A stretch of DNA of 64,000 bases from Trametopsis cervina. Taxonomy: Eukaryota > Basidiomycota > Agaricomycetes > Polyporales > Irpicaceae. Position numbers and translations under genes: made by a program. The stretch is from positions 180,329 through 244,328 of the forward strand of contig MU278376.1 of the NCBI GenBank assembly GCA_022385755.1. Reading direction: 5' to 3'. The notes under the pieces were generated by a model that was not told the origin of the DNA, ran no database searches, and saw nothing but the letters and a program-made list of their open reading frames with translations. Shown in pieces: positions 1-11,448 of this stretch (positions are counted from its first letter, which is position 1; every line of letters starts with the position of its first letter).

Positions 1-721
1 GTCTTGAACAGCTTTGCTTCGTGAAAGGTTCTGCAACATATAGTTTACTACCAACTATATTTGTGGCTGAAGATAGCATACCTCAAAACCGACGTCCGCA
101 GGAATGAGAAGGTGCGGAAGCAATTGCGCTACCTTCCCGCCAATCCATCTGATGATCCTAGGTTTCGGGTGCGTGAGAAGGATGAGCGGGCTCGTGGCTA
201 TCACGCCGCTGAACAGCTTGGTAGCTTCTACAGACGGCGGTGCACCATTTCTCGTGAAGAACGCAAGGACCTGGCCCCCTCCCTAGTATGCCGCCACAAC
301 CGCGACTTCAGTACACGCTCATGCGCAGATAGCAACGATGCATGCATACCGCAGATTGTCCCATTAAGAATATAGGAAGCCCAGGATACTCCTTCGCAAT
401 GTATCTCCCAAAAAACTCGATATCGCGCATCTGCGCCTTCCAGTTCGTCTTCCCGTACGCGCTGTCCTTGCTCTTGTGCTCCGTGTCCAGCGCCGTCCGG
501 CCGTACCCCCGGAGGTCAAACGCGACGACGGTGATACCGCGCTGGACAAACTGGGGGTGGACGTGCGCATATCGACCTACGTGCTCTGCAAAACCGTGCA
601 CGAAGAGCAGGACGGCCTTGGCAGAGGCTGCGGGCGCCGCGTACACTCGCACCGCGAAGTTGTGTCCATCGTCGTCCGCTAACCATTTCTCCTCAAAGGC
701 TGCTTTGGAATCTGATGCCAT
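1..721 (-). CDS. Monoacylglycerol lipase-like alpha/beta hydrolase (3' part beyond window)
   Basis: Serine hydrolase of the monoglyceride lipase (YJU3/MGLL) family, expected to release fatty acid from monoacylglycerol at lipid droplets or the ER. The start at 721 (MASDSK) gives a protein beginning just before the hydrolase fold. Exon 1 is 350-721 and ends in the nucleophile elbow GQSA; exon 2 is 82-282 and resumes with GGG, so the Gly-x-Ser-x-Gly elbow is split by a 67-nt intron (GTATGC donor, CTAG acceptor). The oxyanion-side HGFAEH motif and the DLRGYG strand are both visible. A GTATGC donor at 81-80 opens a second intron that runs off the window, so the acid and histidine of the triad are not seen. 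The frame also extends upstream of 721, but that N-terminus has no family resemblance and is probably 5' UTR. Confidence 0.88.
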
Positions 722-1278
722 GGTGTAGGATGGGGGAGGTGTCCTGGGGAGAGCGTTGCTTCGCAGCAAATTAGCGTCACCACTAGGCGAGCTTAGGTAG
801 TGGGCGCGGTTCCATGTGAAAGACCGCCAGCGGTAGCGGGGATGTGACGTCGGCCTGAGCCGGCTAATGGCCACAGCTGATAGTGATAATGTTGTAACTT
901 CATGCCGCATGACTGCAGTGATATAGCTCAACATAACGCTAATGGGTCATGAGAAGTGTCACCCGCACACACATGCATTTGGCTATCCATGCTCGCAAGT
1001 GGCTACTGATGATTAGGCGCAGGATCTCAGTGAAATATACACGACTTTTGATGCTACCAGCTGAAAGTGAAAGCACTTCGCGCAGACTGTGTTCGCCAGT
1101 TTTTCGAGGTGTTAGGATGTAAGATGATGTATCAATCGACGCATGAGTTGCAAAGCTGCAAACAGTCGACTTCGTAGTACAGCACAACTCCAGTTCGTGC
1201 AAAGGGCCAAAGACAGCAGAAGATGATAAGACAGATTCAACCCGCAATAAGTAGATACAGTCAGCAACGCAAAAAACC
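722..1278. other. Intergenic, lipase promoter side
   Basis: This is the stretch between the lectin stop codon and the lipase start, with both genes on the minus strand. It should hold the lectin 3' UTR and the lipase promoter. Open frames here give low-complexity or Cys-rich translations with no family resemblance. I see no RNA gene or repeat. Confidence 0.5.
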
Positions 1279-3047
1279 TCAGAAACGTTTCGAGTCGGTG
1301 TACAAGGCCCCGCCAAACGCCGACGCCTTCTGCCCAAATGCTCCCAAGGAAGGTGCTCCACGGCGCAGCGCGTACGTCTTGTACGCATACAATAGAGCAG
1401 CGCACAATCCGAAGAAGCCAAGGGTTTTGAAGATAGTCCAGAGCCACGAACCGCCTACGTCCATCGATCGGCTGGTCCTTAATTGATCTCTGGGAGCGTC
1501 GGGGCTCGATAGGAGGGCAGAGTATGTCGTGACGGCGATGACACTTGCATGCTGTCTCAGTGGCTGATGCTAACGAAACAGAAGAAACGTGAACTCACTC
1601 GTGGTTATCGGACACGTCGCCAGTCAGCGCGGACATGCCCAAGAACGGAGCGATTGGGAGCGAAACTCCGTGCACTGTAAAGCACTCTGTCCAGTCATCC
1701 CCTGAAAAGAGACACTTGACGTTAGCAAGGGCGTAAAAGGTCCTGGAAGCGTATCACTAACAAGCTTTGTACTGCAGCTGGACCTGTAACAGATGTCAGC
1801 TATGTTCATCTGTCCAACAGAGAACCCTTACATTCAACATTGTATCCTTAATGTATGTTATTTTCACCTTGGTAGCAACATTTGTACGGCGGTAGTTGGC
1901 GGAGCAGCCACCGATTGTTGTGGTATCACCGTCACTATCATGGTCGTACGACGTTTTGCCGTCACCGAGCATTCCGACTAGCCGAGGGAATGAGTAGGAG
2001 TGTCGTGAATTGGCATATCTATGATGACGAGCATCAGTCTCCGGAGTTACTGCAGCAGAATGTGTACTAACGTATCCAAGAAGAGCCCCAGACCCTCGAA
2101 CTTGTCTATGTAAAACCTTGAGTCTCAATAAGCAGCTGGAAGGTATCTCTACGCACCAATGCTCCCGAATACAGGGCCTGGTTGCGTGCGAGCTGTCGTC
2201 AGCCAAATAGCCATGCCGTCTCCGAACAAATGGCTCGTCTCTCCTCCAACCTGTGATATGAGATGAATAAGACAGCACAACGACAGCTAATAAAACCCAC
2301 CTTGAATTCAATCTCGACGACAAAGTTAGAGGCTGTTATGGGTAAACGGGACCATAGCCATCCCTGCGAAGTAGAATGAGCCACACGCCCTTCTGCTGTT
2401 CATTACAGGACACACCATTTGTGACGGTCGGTTTTGTGTTAGTCGGATGTGCTTATTCGTGTTCTAGTCACACAAGATATTAAGCTTCATGCAACAACAA
2501 CAATTTAGGGATACTCACCACTATCGCATCTGCTCCGAAGTCCCACCATCTTCATTCCGATCAGTCAATGCGAGCTATACGCCAATCCAAATAGTAACAT
2601 ACCGGTTTTGCAAATCTTGGTCAATGTATGGCGCGTATAGTGAATGCGTGCGTAAGGAAATAGTCTAGGTGAGGACGTGAGGACGTGTCAGCTCAGGCAG
2701 GCGTTTCACATGAGCAATAAGCAAGGGAAAGGAATCGCGGTCTGCGCCTCCGAGCAAAGTGTCCGCCATCCATAAGCGTAGAAGCGTAACACATAACAAC
2801 ATGCGTACAATGGTCAAACCCGTTGGGCGGCGTTGCATACAGCAGCGCTCCGACACACTTTACAAGTCCCAATGCTCATTCCGCCTTATACTCCATTGCC
2901 ACTTGTCCCTTCTTGCCCGTACGAAAAGATGAGCCTGCTCACCCTGTCTATTGTCCTATTGCCCATCTTTGCTCTATCGTCCAATTCTGCGTATGCGCCG
3001 AGAGGCAGGAGCCCCAGCAGCAAGCATGTTAACCCGCTCAATAACAT
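1279..3047 (-). CDS. L-type (legume-like) lectin, VIP36/EMP47 family cargo receptor
   Basis: Type I membrane lectin that binds high-mannose glycoproteins and cycles between ER and Golgi. At least nine exons can be chained. A first exon 2943-3047 encodes 35 residues with a hydrophobic leader (LTCLLLGLLPLGAYA); after a 278-nt intron, exon 2 starts at 2664 with TISLRTHSLYAPYIDQDLQNR-type sequence. The lectin fold follows: RLTQNRPSQMGWLWSR, ASNFVVEIEF, LFGDGMAIW, QPGPVFGS, GLGLFLDTYANSRHSYSFPR, MLGDGKTSYDHD, IGGCSANYR, KITYIKD, VQLQYKAWDDWTECF. The last exon gives a transmembrane segment (about FKTLGFFGLCAALLYAYKTY) and a basic tail ending KRF at the stop at 1279, compatible with a short cytosolic trafficking signal. 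The core exons are certain. The leader exon is inferred from phase-0 splicing and the hydrophobic sequence. It lies directly downstream of the ERD2 gene on the same strand. Confidence 0.88.
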
Positions 3048-3388
3048 GTCGTGCGGTTGAGTTGAAACGAGTGTGATATCTTCAGGTCTTCGTCGCACCG
3101 AGACCTGGTTGACCTTCGAGTAATTTGTACAATGGAACCGGAAGCTTGTATTCCAGCAATGCCTGGGGGAGAGCTAGGGGAAGTCGATCACCAAGCTTGG
3201 TGGTAGTGACAGCACAAGATGAAGCGGTGAGCGCCTAATGGTGATGCGATAGCAAAGTATCATTTGCGTTACCCGACCGAAAGGTGGGGAACGCAGGAAT
3301 TAATTTCACTCTATCTTATTGCAACAGCAGCAAGCATAAAGGACAATAGCTAGTATAATTATGCAAGGACCTATACATGACATTTACT
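3048..3388. other. Intergenic, lectin promoter / ERD2 3' end
   Basis: Some 340 bases between the ERD2 stop and the proposed lectin start. They should hold the ERD2 3' UTR and the lectin promoter. No gene, tRNA or repeat is visible. Confidence 0.5.
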
Positions 3389-4262
3389 TTATGCGGGCAG
3401 CTCGAACTTCTGTCCCTGCAATACCCTGGAAGGGACGTATCTGTTGGTGAAACGTACCAAGCAAATTGTGGAGGAACGTACTTTGTGAAATACACGTAGA
3501 AGAAGTCTACGTACAGCGCCGTTTGTACCAGCCCTGCTGTAACGGCGATGGGGTCGACTATGCCTTCCGCGAAATATCTGGCCGGGGGATGAATTCAAGT
3601 TGGGTCAGACCTCCTCACCGGATACACAGATGGTACAACGTACCTGTAAATCCAGTTGGGGATGTACAATGCTCTGTATGCGCCCAGTGCCGCAAGATAA
3701 TGTGTCGTGATAGTCTCTGCCTCGCCCGTCCGCTGGAGCATGAATAGCTGGGGAAGGATAGCGACGGCTTCCAAGAAGATGGAGAAGGACCAGAGGATCT
3801 CGGTGAAGGAGAACGAGTAGTTGAAGACCAGCGAGAACAGGAAGCAGGGTCCGACAAGGTATTCCACTTTGAAGGTATCGATTGACGGGTCGTTCGTTGG
3901 GCGGAACTTCGCTCTCATGAGGTAGAGAATGTAGCAGCTGCTTGAGATGAAGAAGACCTTCATGACAAAGTTGTATAACGAGACCCAGTCGTAGAAGAGA
4001 TCAAGATAGCGGGTTACGAAGACAGCCACATATAGTGCTTGTGTCTTGAACGAGATGCCTAGTAGGAGTATTCTTAGCGGCTTTGAAAGACATAGCATAT
4101 ATCATTGTAACTCACCTCTACATGATCTCGTCGTGTGTATTTTGTGCACCAGTATCAATATCGACGCCAAGTGGGACAGGTCGCCTGCGGAACACGTATA
4201 AGTGGGGATAACCATTTCGCCGTTCGAAACACTCATTTACCAAACAGCCTGAACAGATTCAT
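3389..4262 (-). CDS. ERD2: ER lumen protein-retaining receptor (HDEL/KDEL receptor)
   Basis: Seven-helix Golgi receptor that returns escaped ER-resident proteins to the ER via COPI vesicles. Five exons join cleanly: start at 4262 (MNLFRLFG), then GDLSHLASILILVHKI..TTRSCRG, then a long exon (about 3655-4052) with ISFKTQALYVAVFVTRYLDLF, NFVMKVFFI, EYLVGPCF, YSFSFTEILWSFSIFLEAV, ILPQLFMLQRTGEAE and HYLAALGAYRALY. Two short C-terminal exons follow (YFAEGIVDPIAVTAG..TALYVDFFYVYFTK and VLQGQKFELPA), with the stop at 3389-3391. The order and content match ERD2 proteins throughout, including the LQR/E cytosolic loop and the lysine-containing C-terminus. The 5' end faces the J-domain gene across about 1.06 kb. 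Identification is firm. Confidence 0.95.
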
Positions 4263-5320
4263 GGTTCCGTACTACGTCGTATCACCTTGTGCGCGGGGTT
4301 GTGGAAAACGGTGACTAGGATGATAGGGAGCAAGACCAGGCTGGATACTACGGCGTTGGAACTCTGCACGTCACAGTCACCGACGTGTAAGGCCGTGGGA
4401 ACATGGGTATTTTTAATTATATTTCTCACGTGGCTGCACCTGCATCAGTGGCGCTCAGCCTGAGGCTCATTCACTACGCCTTTCACTCTTGACCTTACAT
4501 CTCACTTACATTCAGCTGCCAGCATCGCTCACCACATTCAAGAATATCGCCTTGGGGCTGAGGGCGCACACTCCTTATACTTAGTGAGTACACATTATCC
4601 TGTACGCTTTGCACGCCGCTCGTACGCCTCTTCCAAAAAGAATGTGTTCTGCGCTCTATTGAGCAGATTACGTTCAGTTCTACAGAGGATTCGGGCGTGC
4701 GTATGCACAACGAATGATGTTTTAGTAAAAGGGTCGACTCCAAGAGTGCACGGATGAGAGCTAGTCATGGGCTCTGAGCCGCCAGTGTCCGATACCCGAC
4801 GAGCCACCTCAAGAGGTCAACGTGGCTCGCCTTAAGGCCGGACCAACATGATACGATTATTACACTACGACTCCTATAATGGCTTGCTGGTCGGCAGGCT
4901 CAAGGCCAACAAGCAAAGGCGGAGTCCACAAAGGCAATGTCGTATCACGCCCGCGAGGAAACGGATACGCATGCTTCATACGCTCTAGTCAAGCCGATTC
5001 AGAACGCGTGCTATCACACTCGCATCTCATCCTGTTCTCGGTGGTCTCAGACGTGGTTTTAACATATTGTTGAGCGTGACAGAAGTCTGCTTCGGTGGAC
5101 CATGCGACATAAAGCGTCTGAGCTTAAGTCCAATGCTCCGGCGTGTGGTTACGCATGTACAACAGCAGGCGCAGTTCCTCTCTGACGGCTCATTGTTCGG
5201 CACTCTTGGAGATATGAGATCACCGTCTGGGTGTCTACACCCACCTGAATTTTCTTCAGTTTCCTGGTCAGAAAGCTACAGCCACTGATACCCATCTACT
5301 TTCATTAGATATAACTTGCG
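4263..5320. other. Bidirectional intergenic region
   Basis: Some 1.06 kb between the ERD2 start (minus strand) and the J-domain protein start (plus strand), so it presumably holds both promoters. Open frames of 60-82 codons occur on both strands, but none shows codon-bias, splice-signal or family support. No RNA gene or repeat was recognised. Confidence 0.5.
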
Positions 5321-6770
5321 ATGAGTGGCATCACACGATTCGTAGCCTCTTCGCTGGGATGGCGGTTCATTCCGGAGTTCCTAGTCGGATACCTGCTGCC
5401 CATCTTCCATCAAGTTTATCGAAGCGTCTTGCGTCGACAGCCACCAGCAAAGGGGACTCCAGAGTATGAGAAGCACCGCAGATGGACTTACACTGCTGTC
5501 ATGTTTGGCTATGCTCTGTACACATTCTGGGACGCGGCGACATCGATTGGGCCAAATTACTACCAGATGCTGGGGACAGATCCCACCGCAGATGAATCAG
5601 ACCTCAAGGCCGGATTCAGAGCCTTTGCCAGGCGGTTCCACCCTGATCGTGCCGGTCCCCAGGCAGAGCCATATTTCATGCGCGTCCGGCACGCTTATGA
5701 TGCCCTACGGAACCCAACTACTAGATTTGCGTATGATAGGTATGACAATCATGTACTTAATGGCCTACTTGATACAAACTGTTCCTTGTCCTGTAAATGC
5801 GCCTTAGATTCGGACCAGATGCTTTGGAGTGGCCATTACGCAAAACAATGTCAGAGTACATCTCGTTCGGGTTGTGGAGGACAGCTACATACTACGTACT
5901 CAGTATATGTGGTATATTGGTTTGGGGCTGGGTCACTACCCGCTCTCTTGCATTCGTAAGTGGTCGTACTTATAATGGCTCTCATTCTAGCTAATGTGCC
6001 CCATAGTGGCACTTCGTACTACTTTTCGCAACTTTCGCCGCTGAATTATCGTACATTCTTTCCCCATCGCCTTCTTCAAACTTGGAATCTTCGCTCTCGT
6101 CGCTTATCTTCACCGATCCCTCTACGCAAATGCACGGCAGTCTACTTGCGCTCATCTGGCCGAAACGAGTCGCATACCAGCACATTTCAATGCTAAGATC
6201 TCTGTCCGTCCTCCTATCTGCAGCATTGCATCATATCATCCCAATGGCATTTCCGAGCACAATTGTGTCTGTCAGCCCTGGGCAACTTGTTGCATATTTT
6301 AGCAATATCGAAAAGTCAATCGAGTCACTTCAAGCAGAATGTACGCATATTTCGTTTCTGATACGGTATTCGTTTTGGCCTCTGACATGATTGGTGCAGC
6401 CCTCGGTTTGCTGTATACAGAGCTGCAATCATGTCACGGCGAGCCACGCGGGACGACAAGCTTGGATTCAGTGTTGAGCGATCCGAAGCCGATTGAACCG
6501 GAAGAGCCGGTGAAGGCGCGTCTGAAAGCAGAGATACAGAACATGCTCCTCGAGAAGGTCCTTTACACCCAACCCGGCCCATTGAAGAGTGCATGCGACG
6601 CCGCAATCGCACGTCGCCGTCTAACTCCCAGCCAGCAGAATACAGAACACAAACGACCGGTGCTGCCACGGACGCCTTCGTCACGGGTCGACATCCTAGG
6701 AAACTATTTCGGATCCCAGAACGGATTTAATGCCAACTACGCACGGGCAAGGTCAATATCGTTGGGATGA
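5321..6770 (+). CDS. Membrane-anchored J-domain (DnaJ/Hsp40) protein
   Basis: Hsp70 co-chaperone with membrane segments, probably ER- or organelle-bound. Exon 1 (5321-5739) encodes an N-terminal hydrophobic region (FLVGYLLPIFHQVY, then TAVMFGYALYTFWDA) immediately before the J domain. The J domain reads YYQMLG, ADESDLKAGFRAFARRF, HPDRAG (the Hsp70-stimulating HPD is intact), YFMRVRHAYDALRNPTTRFAYD. Exon 2 starts at 5808 (FGPDALEW) and contains a helix YYVLSICGILVWGWV. Exon 3 starts at TGGCAC after a CATAG acceptor and carries further hydrophobic stretches. The last exon begins near 6400 and ends with a polar tail (EEPVKARLKAEIQNMLLEKV) and the stop at 6768-6770. The J domain is therefore internal, between membrane segments, unlike soluble class A/B Hsp40s. 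I do not recognise a named orthologue. Confidence 0.85.
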
Positions 6771-7235
6771 GTGATATGCGATGGGTGCAATGTCCGCCAC
6801 TCGGCAGAGTTCACGTTTTATCGTAGACATAGTAGCAGTCTCAATTAAGTTGTTGTAGCAAGCCCAGTGATGGGAATATCCACGTCCGTTGTAATAAAGG
6901 TTGTGTACGAGCTGAGTCCAAGGAGCATTGACAAGTCCGTCCGAGTAGGGATACACGAGTGTATGCATGTAAAGGGTGCAAGTGTGAAGGACGAAGGCGA
7001 AAACGACGGAACCATCTAGAACAGTGAGTAGATAAAGTTATGGTATGAATAGCTACGATAGATGCAACTGGCCGTAGATATGCGACAAATCAACGCTGAA
7101 CGTCCGGAAGTGATGGAGATTGCAAATATGGAGCATGACTGTAAGATGATGGGGTGAAATGTGATAAGCTGACTCTAGCGTGGGAACGAGATGCGCGGAT
7201 TCGGAGGTATATGCCAGAATAGAGCAAGAAACAGT
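6771..7235. other. Convergent 3' region
   Basis: This 465-base stretch separates the stops of the J-domain gene (plus) and the TM198-like gene (minus). It should hold two 3' UTRs. It contains short open frames only and nothing identifiable. Confidence 0.5.
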
Positions 7236-8581
7236 CTATGTCGCAAACCCAACAAGACTGGTCGTCTCTTGCGTGGCTGTTGTGGGGGACTCAGGCATGA
7301 TGTGATCGTTAATAGAGATGGTTGGGGTAGTGGCGGGAGTCGGACGATGTGTTGTATCGGTGAGGGATAACGAATGCTCAGAGACGTCGGCTTTCTTTTC
7401 TAAAAGGGAGGTAGTGCCGCCTATTGTCTCGTCGTCCCGATCGCCACCCTCTCGATTTTCGCTTTCAGAGAACTGAGATGATATGATATAGTCCTTGCTG
7501 CCGGTGAAAAAAGGTTGTTTGAAGATGTGGTGCTGCGCAAGCGCAAGTATGGGTCTAGGAGTTGTGTCAGAAGTGTTAATGATCCTAGCGGAATTCACAT
7601 ACATTAGGCCGAGAGAGGCACCCATAATGATCTCGGTTGAAAGAGGCGGGTGCCAACCACGGCTGAACAAATACTAAACGCGGCGGTCAATATAGGAATC
7701 AAATAAGGAGAACACTCATACCTCTGTATGCGAAGAGTTGCGGTCAAACAGGTACCGGAGTCCGAAGCTCATGCCAGATTGCTTGTTGATAATGAGATCA
7801 ACGCCAAGGCCGGTCAAGAATGTACCCACGGAAGCGGAACATACGGTCTATAACAAGATTAACGTCCGGGCAAGATATCGCGGGAAATGAGACGCACTAT
7901 GGCTACCCGCTGCCGCAAAAGAAGTGTGGCAAAGCTAATAACTCCCAAGACAGTGATGACTCCCCAGTTCGCCGCAAAGTTCGGTATAAGCAGATTCGGA
8001 CGGAACAGCACTATCCGCACACCGATTGACATGCCTCCAAAGATCGCAAGGAATGCCATTCCCGCTACTCGACCAACCCGGAACAGGCCAAGGAAGAAAC
8101 CTAGTAGAAAGGCTCCCAGGGCTAATATCATAATTAACAGGTCGGGCAACCCGCTGGATCCCTCTGCATTTATGAACGCTGCCCAAACTATCGGAGATGA
8201 TGAGCTAATGTCATCGACAGTACAAGATAATTACGCACTGCATACGAGAGCTGCAAGGCCTACGCCAGCACCGGTAGTTATCCGCCAAAATCTAATCCCG
8301 GCCAACATCAACGGCGCGCCGATGACGAACGACCACACCAGCCAGATGATAGCGGGAATATTGAAGTCAAGGCCGCCGCCGTCCGTACCAGATCCCTGCG
8401 CTATTGACGCTCCTGTCGACGGATCAGTCACATTGGCTATGTGTCCAGCAGTGTCATATTCAATTACTGGCCCACGCCTTGTCAACGTTGCCAAGATAGG
8501 TGATGCGTCGGCCGTGCCTGCGACAGCAAAAACAATACAGAGTATAGAAAGCAAAAGCGAGGGGCGTATAGTGCGCGCCAT
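7236..8581 (-). CDS. TM7S3/TM198-like multi-pass membrane protein
   Basis: Integral membrane protein resembling the TM7S3/TM198-like (DUF4203) family; molecular role unknown. The start at 8581 (MARTIRPS) opens a signal peptide (LLLSILCIVFAVAGTADA), followed by a short lumenal stretch with an N-glycosylation sequon (NVT). Hydrophobic helices follow: IPAIIWLVWSFVIGAPLML, DLLIMILALGAFLLGFFLG, GMAFLAIFGGMSIGVRIVLF, WGVITVLGVISFATLLL, then GTFLTGLGVDLII and STEIIMGASLGLMYV. Four introns were placed; for example VC|TFINAEGSSG joins exons 1 and 2, and the exon ENDING in SSHTE joins YLFSRGWHPPLSTE. The C-terminal ~110 residues are acidic and Ser/Thr-rich (probably cytosolic), ending LVGFAT at 7236. 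A 249-codon open frame on the opposite strand is a shadow of this gene. Confidence 0.8.
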
Positions 8582-9336
8582 TAGTCGACGTGTAGGTTTG
8601 GCAGGAAGTCACTGCATACGCGTCGCCGTTTGCTAGGGTTGTTACGAGTGACGAGGAGGGGGTTACCAAAGAAACGTGATGGCGTTGGTTGATGGAGAAA
8701 AGAGCGCAAGTTCGTAGACCAAAGGAAAGTGACTCTGTAAAGACCGACAGAAATTAAGAGAAAGACGAGAGCGAGATGTAGATGAACGACGCAGGGAGCA
8801 AGGATTATATGGCGGCGTCTACTTCGTCGCAATACAAAAATAGACATCATCGTAGACTGCCGGACGCCACGACGGAGAGCCCCTACCAAATTTGGCTGCT
8901 CTGAGATCTGCGATCCAGGTTTTGATGGAAAATGGCTCCGTCAAGCCAAGCAACAACGCATATCCGATCTTATTATGAGGACCAGAATCATAGCTGCAGA
9001 CATTTAACTGTGCATTTCTAGCGTATTCTATTCATGAATAGGAACACGTCCAGTCATTGTCAGCGCGGCGACAATCAGATCAATGAAACGCTACATCAGG
9101 AAATAGACAATCGTGTGGACCGCGGGAGGTGAGTATATATCTATTGTTGATGTGTGCTGTACTACAACACAAGCATCTTTCCCTGTAAGTCTCTCCTTCA
9201 TGCCGGTGTTTTCAGCGACAAGCGTCTCTGTCGCTACAGATGTGGTGATCAAGTTCGAGAGATACAAAATCATCGAACACCATAAGATCACCTTTCTATA
9301 TCGTATAATGCTGACAAACTCTATTCTACGAGGGTA
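8582..9336. other. Intergenic, TM198-like promoter side
   Basis: This region lies upstream of the TM198-like gene and downstream of the serine hydrolase (both minus). A 102-codon frame abutting the start at 8581 is Arg/Leu-rich without family resemblance and is best read as 5' UTR sequence. No RNA gene or repeat is visible. Confidence 0.45.
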
Positions 9337-10563
9337 TCATGAAGTCTCCGTGTTCGCCGTCAAAGGGGTCGCAGCTCCCGAAGGAGGCTGAGATCCGGCA
9401 CCTAAACTAGGTGATGGAACGTCGTTCCCCGGATTAAGAAGATAATCACGGAAGAACGCCCGCCAATTCGCCTTGGATGGCACAAAATGGCCTGGCACGG
9501 CATCAGCCTTACATTTTCCAAAGAGCAGCAATAATGTCACCTCCGTCATGGTATTCGACGCGTTTATTGCTGGACACATCCAAGAGCGTCTTAGCTCGCT
9601 CTTCCACGACGATCACGTCGTTACGCCCAAGAACGTGCAGAGTATGTGTTGAATAAGATTCACCGATTATTGACTCGCTGAGGGGACTTGTTGGCTTGAA
9701 ACCTGCAACTGCCACACAAAACGAGCTATAGCATCGAATATAGTCAGATACTTCGTATGTAAAAAGGAGCATCAACTCACAACGGTGGATGGGGAGGCTT
9801 GCCATCAATCAGGAATGGCGGGAAGGTTTCCGGCCGCTCAAGCTTCATGGTCCCCATGAGTCAGAAACATCAGTAAAACAGAAATGTGGAACACTGACAA
9901 GAGCCGCCAACCATGCTGCCATGGAAGCACCTTGGCTATGATTAGAACATATCAGCCTTGCCATATTCAGTTGAGCGCTTCGTACCTAAACCCAAAGACA
10001 CCCTAATGCAAGGGATTGAGCCAGTTAACACATGTTGACGGTGACCAGTACGGAGGCCTACATCATAATGATCTTTGCTCAAGATATCTCTGAGCAATTC
10101 AAAAGACTGTTCCACTCCGAACGTCTGCTTCTTCTGCGCGTCCGTTTTCCACCACGCACGCGGCTGAAGCGCGGGATCTGTCTCGCCAGCCTCGGCTGCA
10201 CCAAGATCTTCCGGTGTGTTGAAAGTCGCCGCCATGTCCGCTGGTGAGAGTACATGCGGCGCGTCCACAAACACTTCACGAAGTACGACGTCATTTCATA
10301 CGCGCGTTACATGGGGCGTGAGATTGAGCATACCGAGTTCTACGCCTTTGATAGCTTTGCGTATAGCTCCCATCTATCAGTCCAACACCCAGTATCAATA
10401 TCGTGTGACGATATTCAGTTGAGGATATCCGCGTACACGTTTTTGAAGGATAGTACCACTTTGTGCATATCTATGCAATTGGAGATGTGGTCAGGATCAC
10501 ATCATAGTAGAACCTATGTGTTTGCACTGACCCATGCAGCATAAGAACTTTTCTCGGAGCCAT
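9337..10563 (-). CDS. FSH-family serine hydrolase
   Basis: Alpha/beta hydrolase of the fungal FSH1-3 / human OVCA2 family (esterase-type serine hydrolases, natural substrate often unknown). The start at 10563 gives MAPRKVLMLHG, and very small exons follow: YAQSGTILQKR, then MGAIRKAIKGVEL, then VFVDAPHVL..WWKTD..SFELL..DHYD, then GVFGFS, then QGASMAAWLAAL, then LERPETFPPFLIDGKPPHPPL, then AGFKP..THTLHVLGRNDVIVVEERAK..YHDGG, then HFVPSKANWRAFFRDYLLNPG. The nucleophile Ser lies in GFSQGA, split by an intron; the acid Asp is in GRNDVIV and the His in GGHFVP, also split by an intron. All three triad residues are intact. The tail after NPG is Ser/Pro/Thr-rich to the stop at 9337. At least eight exons within 1.2 kb make this one of the most intron-dense genes here. 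Confidence 0.9.
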
Positions 10564-11448
10564 CACCTTCGTCGTTCACTGTAGAGTTGTGTGTTTGAGA
10601 TTACTGAGATGAGTGCGCGGCCCGCGGGTCACCTTTCCGGAGCGCTGAGCGCGCCTAACATATATTCGGAATGTGTAGAACCTTGCAGTTTCCGTCGCGG
10701 AGATACAGTACATGAATTTCTGCAACACCAGACATTTCTCAAACCCGTGGACTTCACGGCGCGCCTTCTCCTTTATGTCACCCGCCTATATCTAAGATAT
10801 ACGCTACACGTCACAAACGGCCGGAATAGCATAAACACGAACACCCGCCCCCTCATTCCTCAATAGTCATAATCACTCATCTCAATCCACTAAAGAGAGT
10901 TCATGAGGGCCACAGTCCTCGATCTCAAGTAACTGCACAGGCAGCTCATTCTCCAATTCGTTAAAATATGACGCACAGCGGCACGGACCACTTGGAGCCA
11001 GATGCCGTCCAAGTTGCCAGGAGTCTACTTGCGCCTGAATCCATGGGATCAGGCACGAGGAGCTTGTCGATCATATCCCAGTTTGTATGCGTGTTTCGAT
11101 CACGATTGCGGATGCGGATCCAACTGAGATTCCGTATACAGAGTTTTATTAAAGCCTCGTGTCTGCCGCGTTGTTGTTTGTTATACTTTGTGGATGCAGG
11201 ATCGAATCGTTATTGTGTCCGGTGTGTGCATGATGATACCGCGTGCGTGTGTGCTTCACGTCACAGGACGGAATCATTACGCTAGGCCTGCTGACCCGTA
11301 GCCCGTGGGTATGGACACTGCATTCTGCCAGATGAATAGAGGCCTCTAGTGCTATTAGATGTTCTATGATAGAATATATGACAGTGGAAGGGATTATGGC
11401 TGAACGTTCCATATTTCAACGTACCGCACGCGCCCGATACGCCCATGT
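10564..11448. other. Intergenic region
   Basis: About 885 bases upstream of the serine hydrolase and downstream of the ABC1-family gene. Plus-strand open frames at 10591-10866 and 10968-11285 have no recognisable similarity or splice context. No RNA gene or repeat was found. Confidence 0.45.

Noticed and set aside
2833..3060. Plus-strand frame with a signal-peptide-like stretch (SLLTLSIVLLPIFALSSNSAYA)
   Set aside because: The opposite strand carries the phase-compatible leader exon of the L-type lectin. The plus frame ends after a short tail with no splice continuation, although a tiny secreted protein cannot be excluded.
7887..8636. 249-codon plus-strand open frame
   Set aside because: It lies exactly antisense to the TM198-like gene, whose exons have signal peptide, helices and splice sites. 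The antisense translation is basic and low in complexity without a domain.
8581..8889. 102-codon frame directly upstream of the TM198-like start
   Set aside because: It overlaps the ATG region, is Arg/Leu-rich without resemblance, and would delay the signal peptide; probably 5' UTR.
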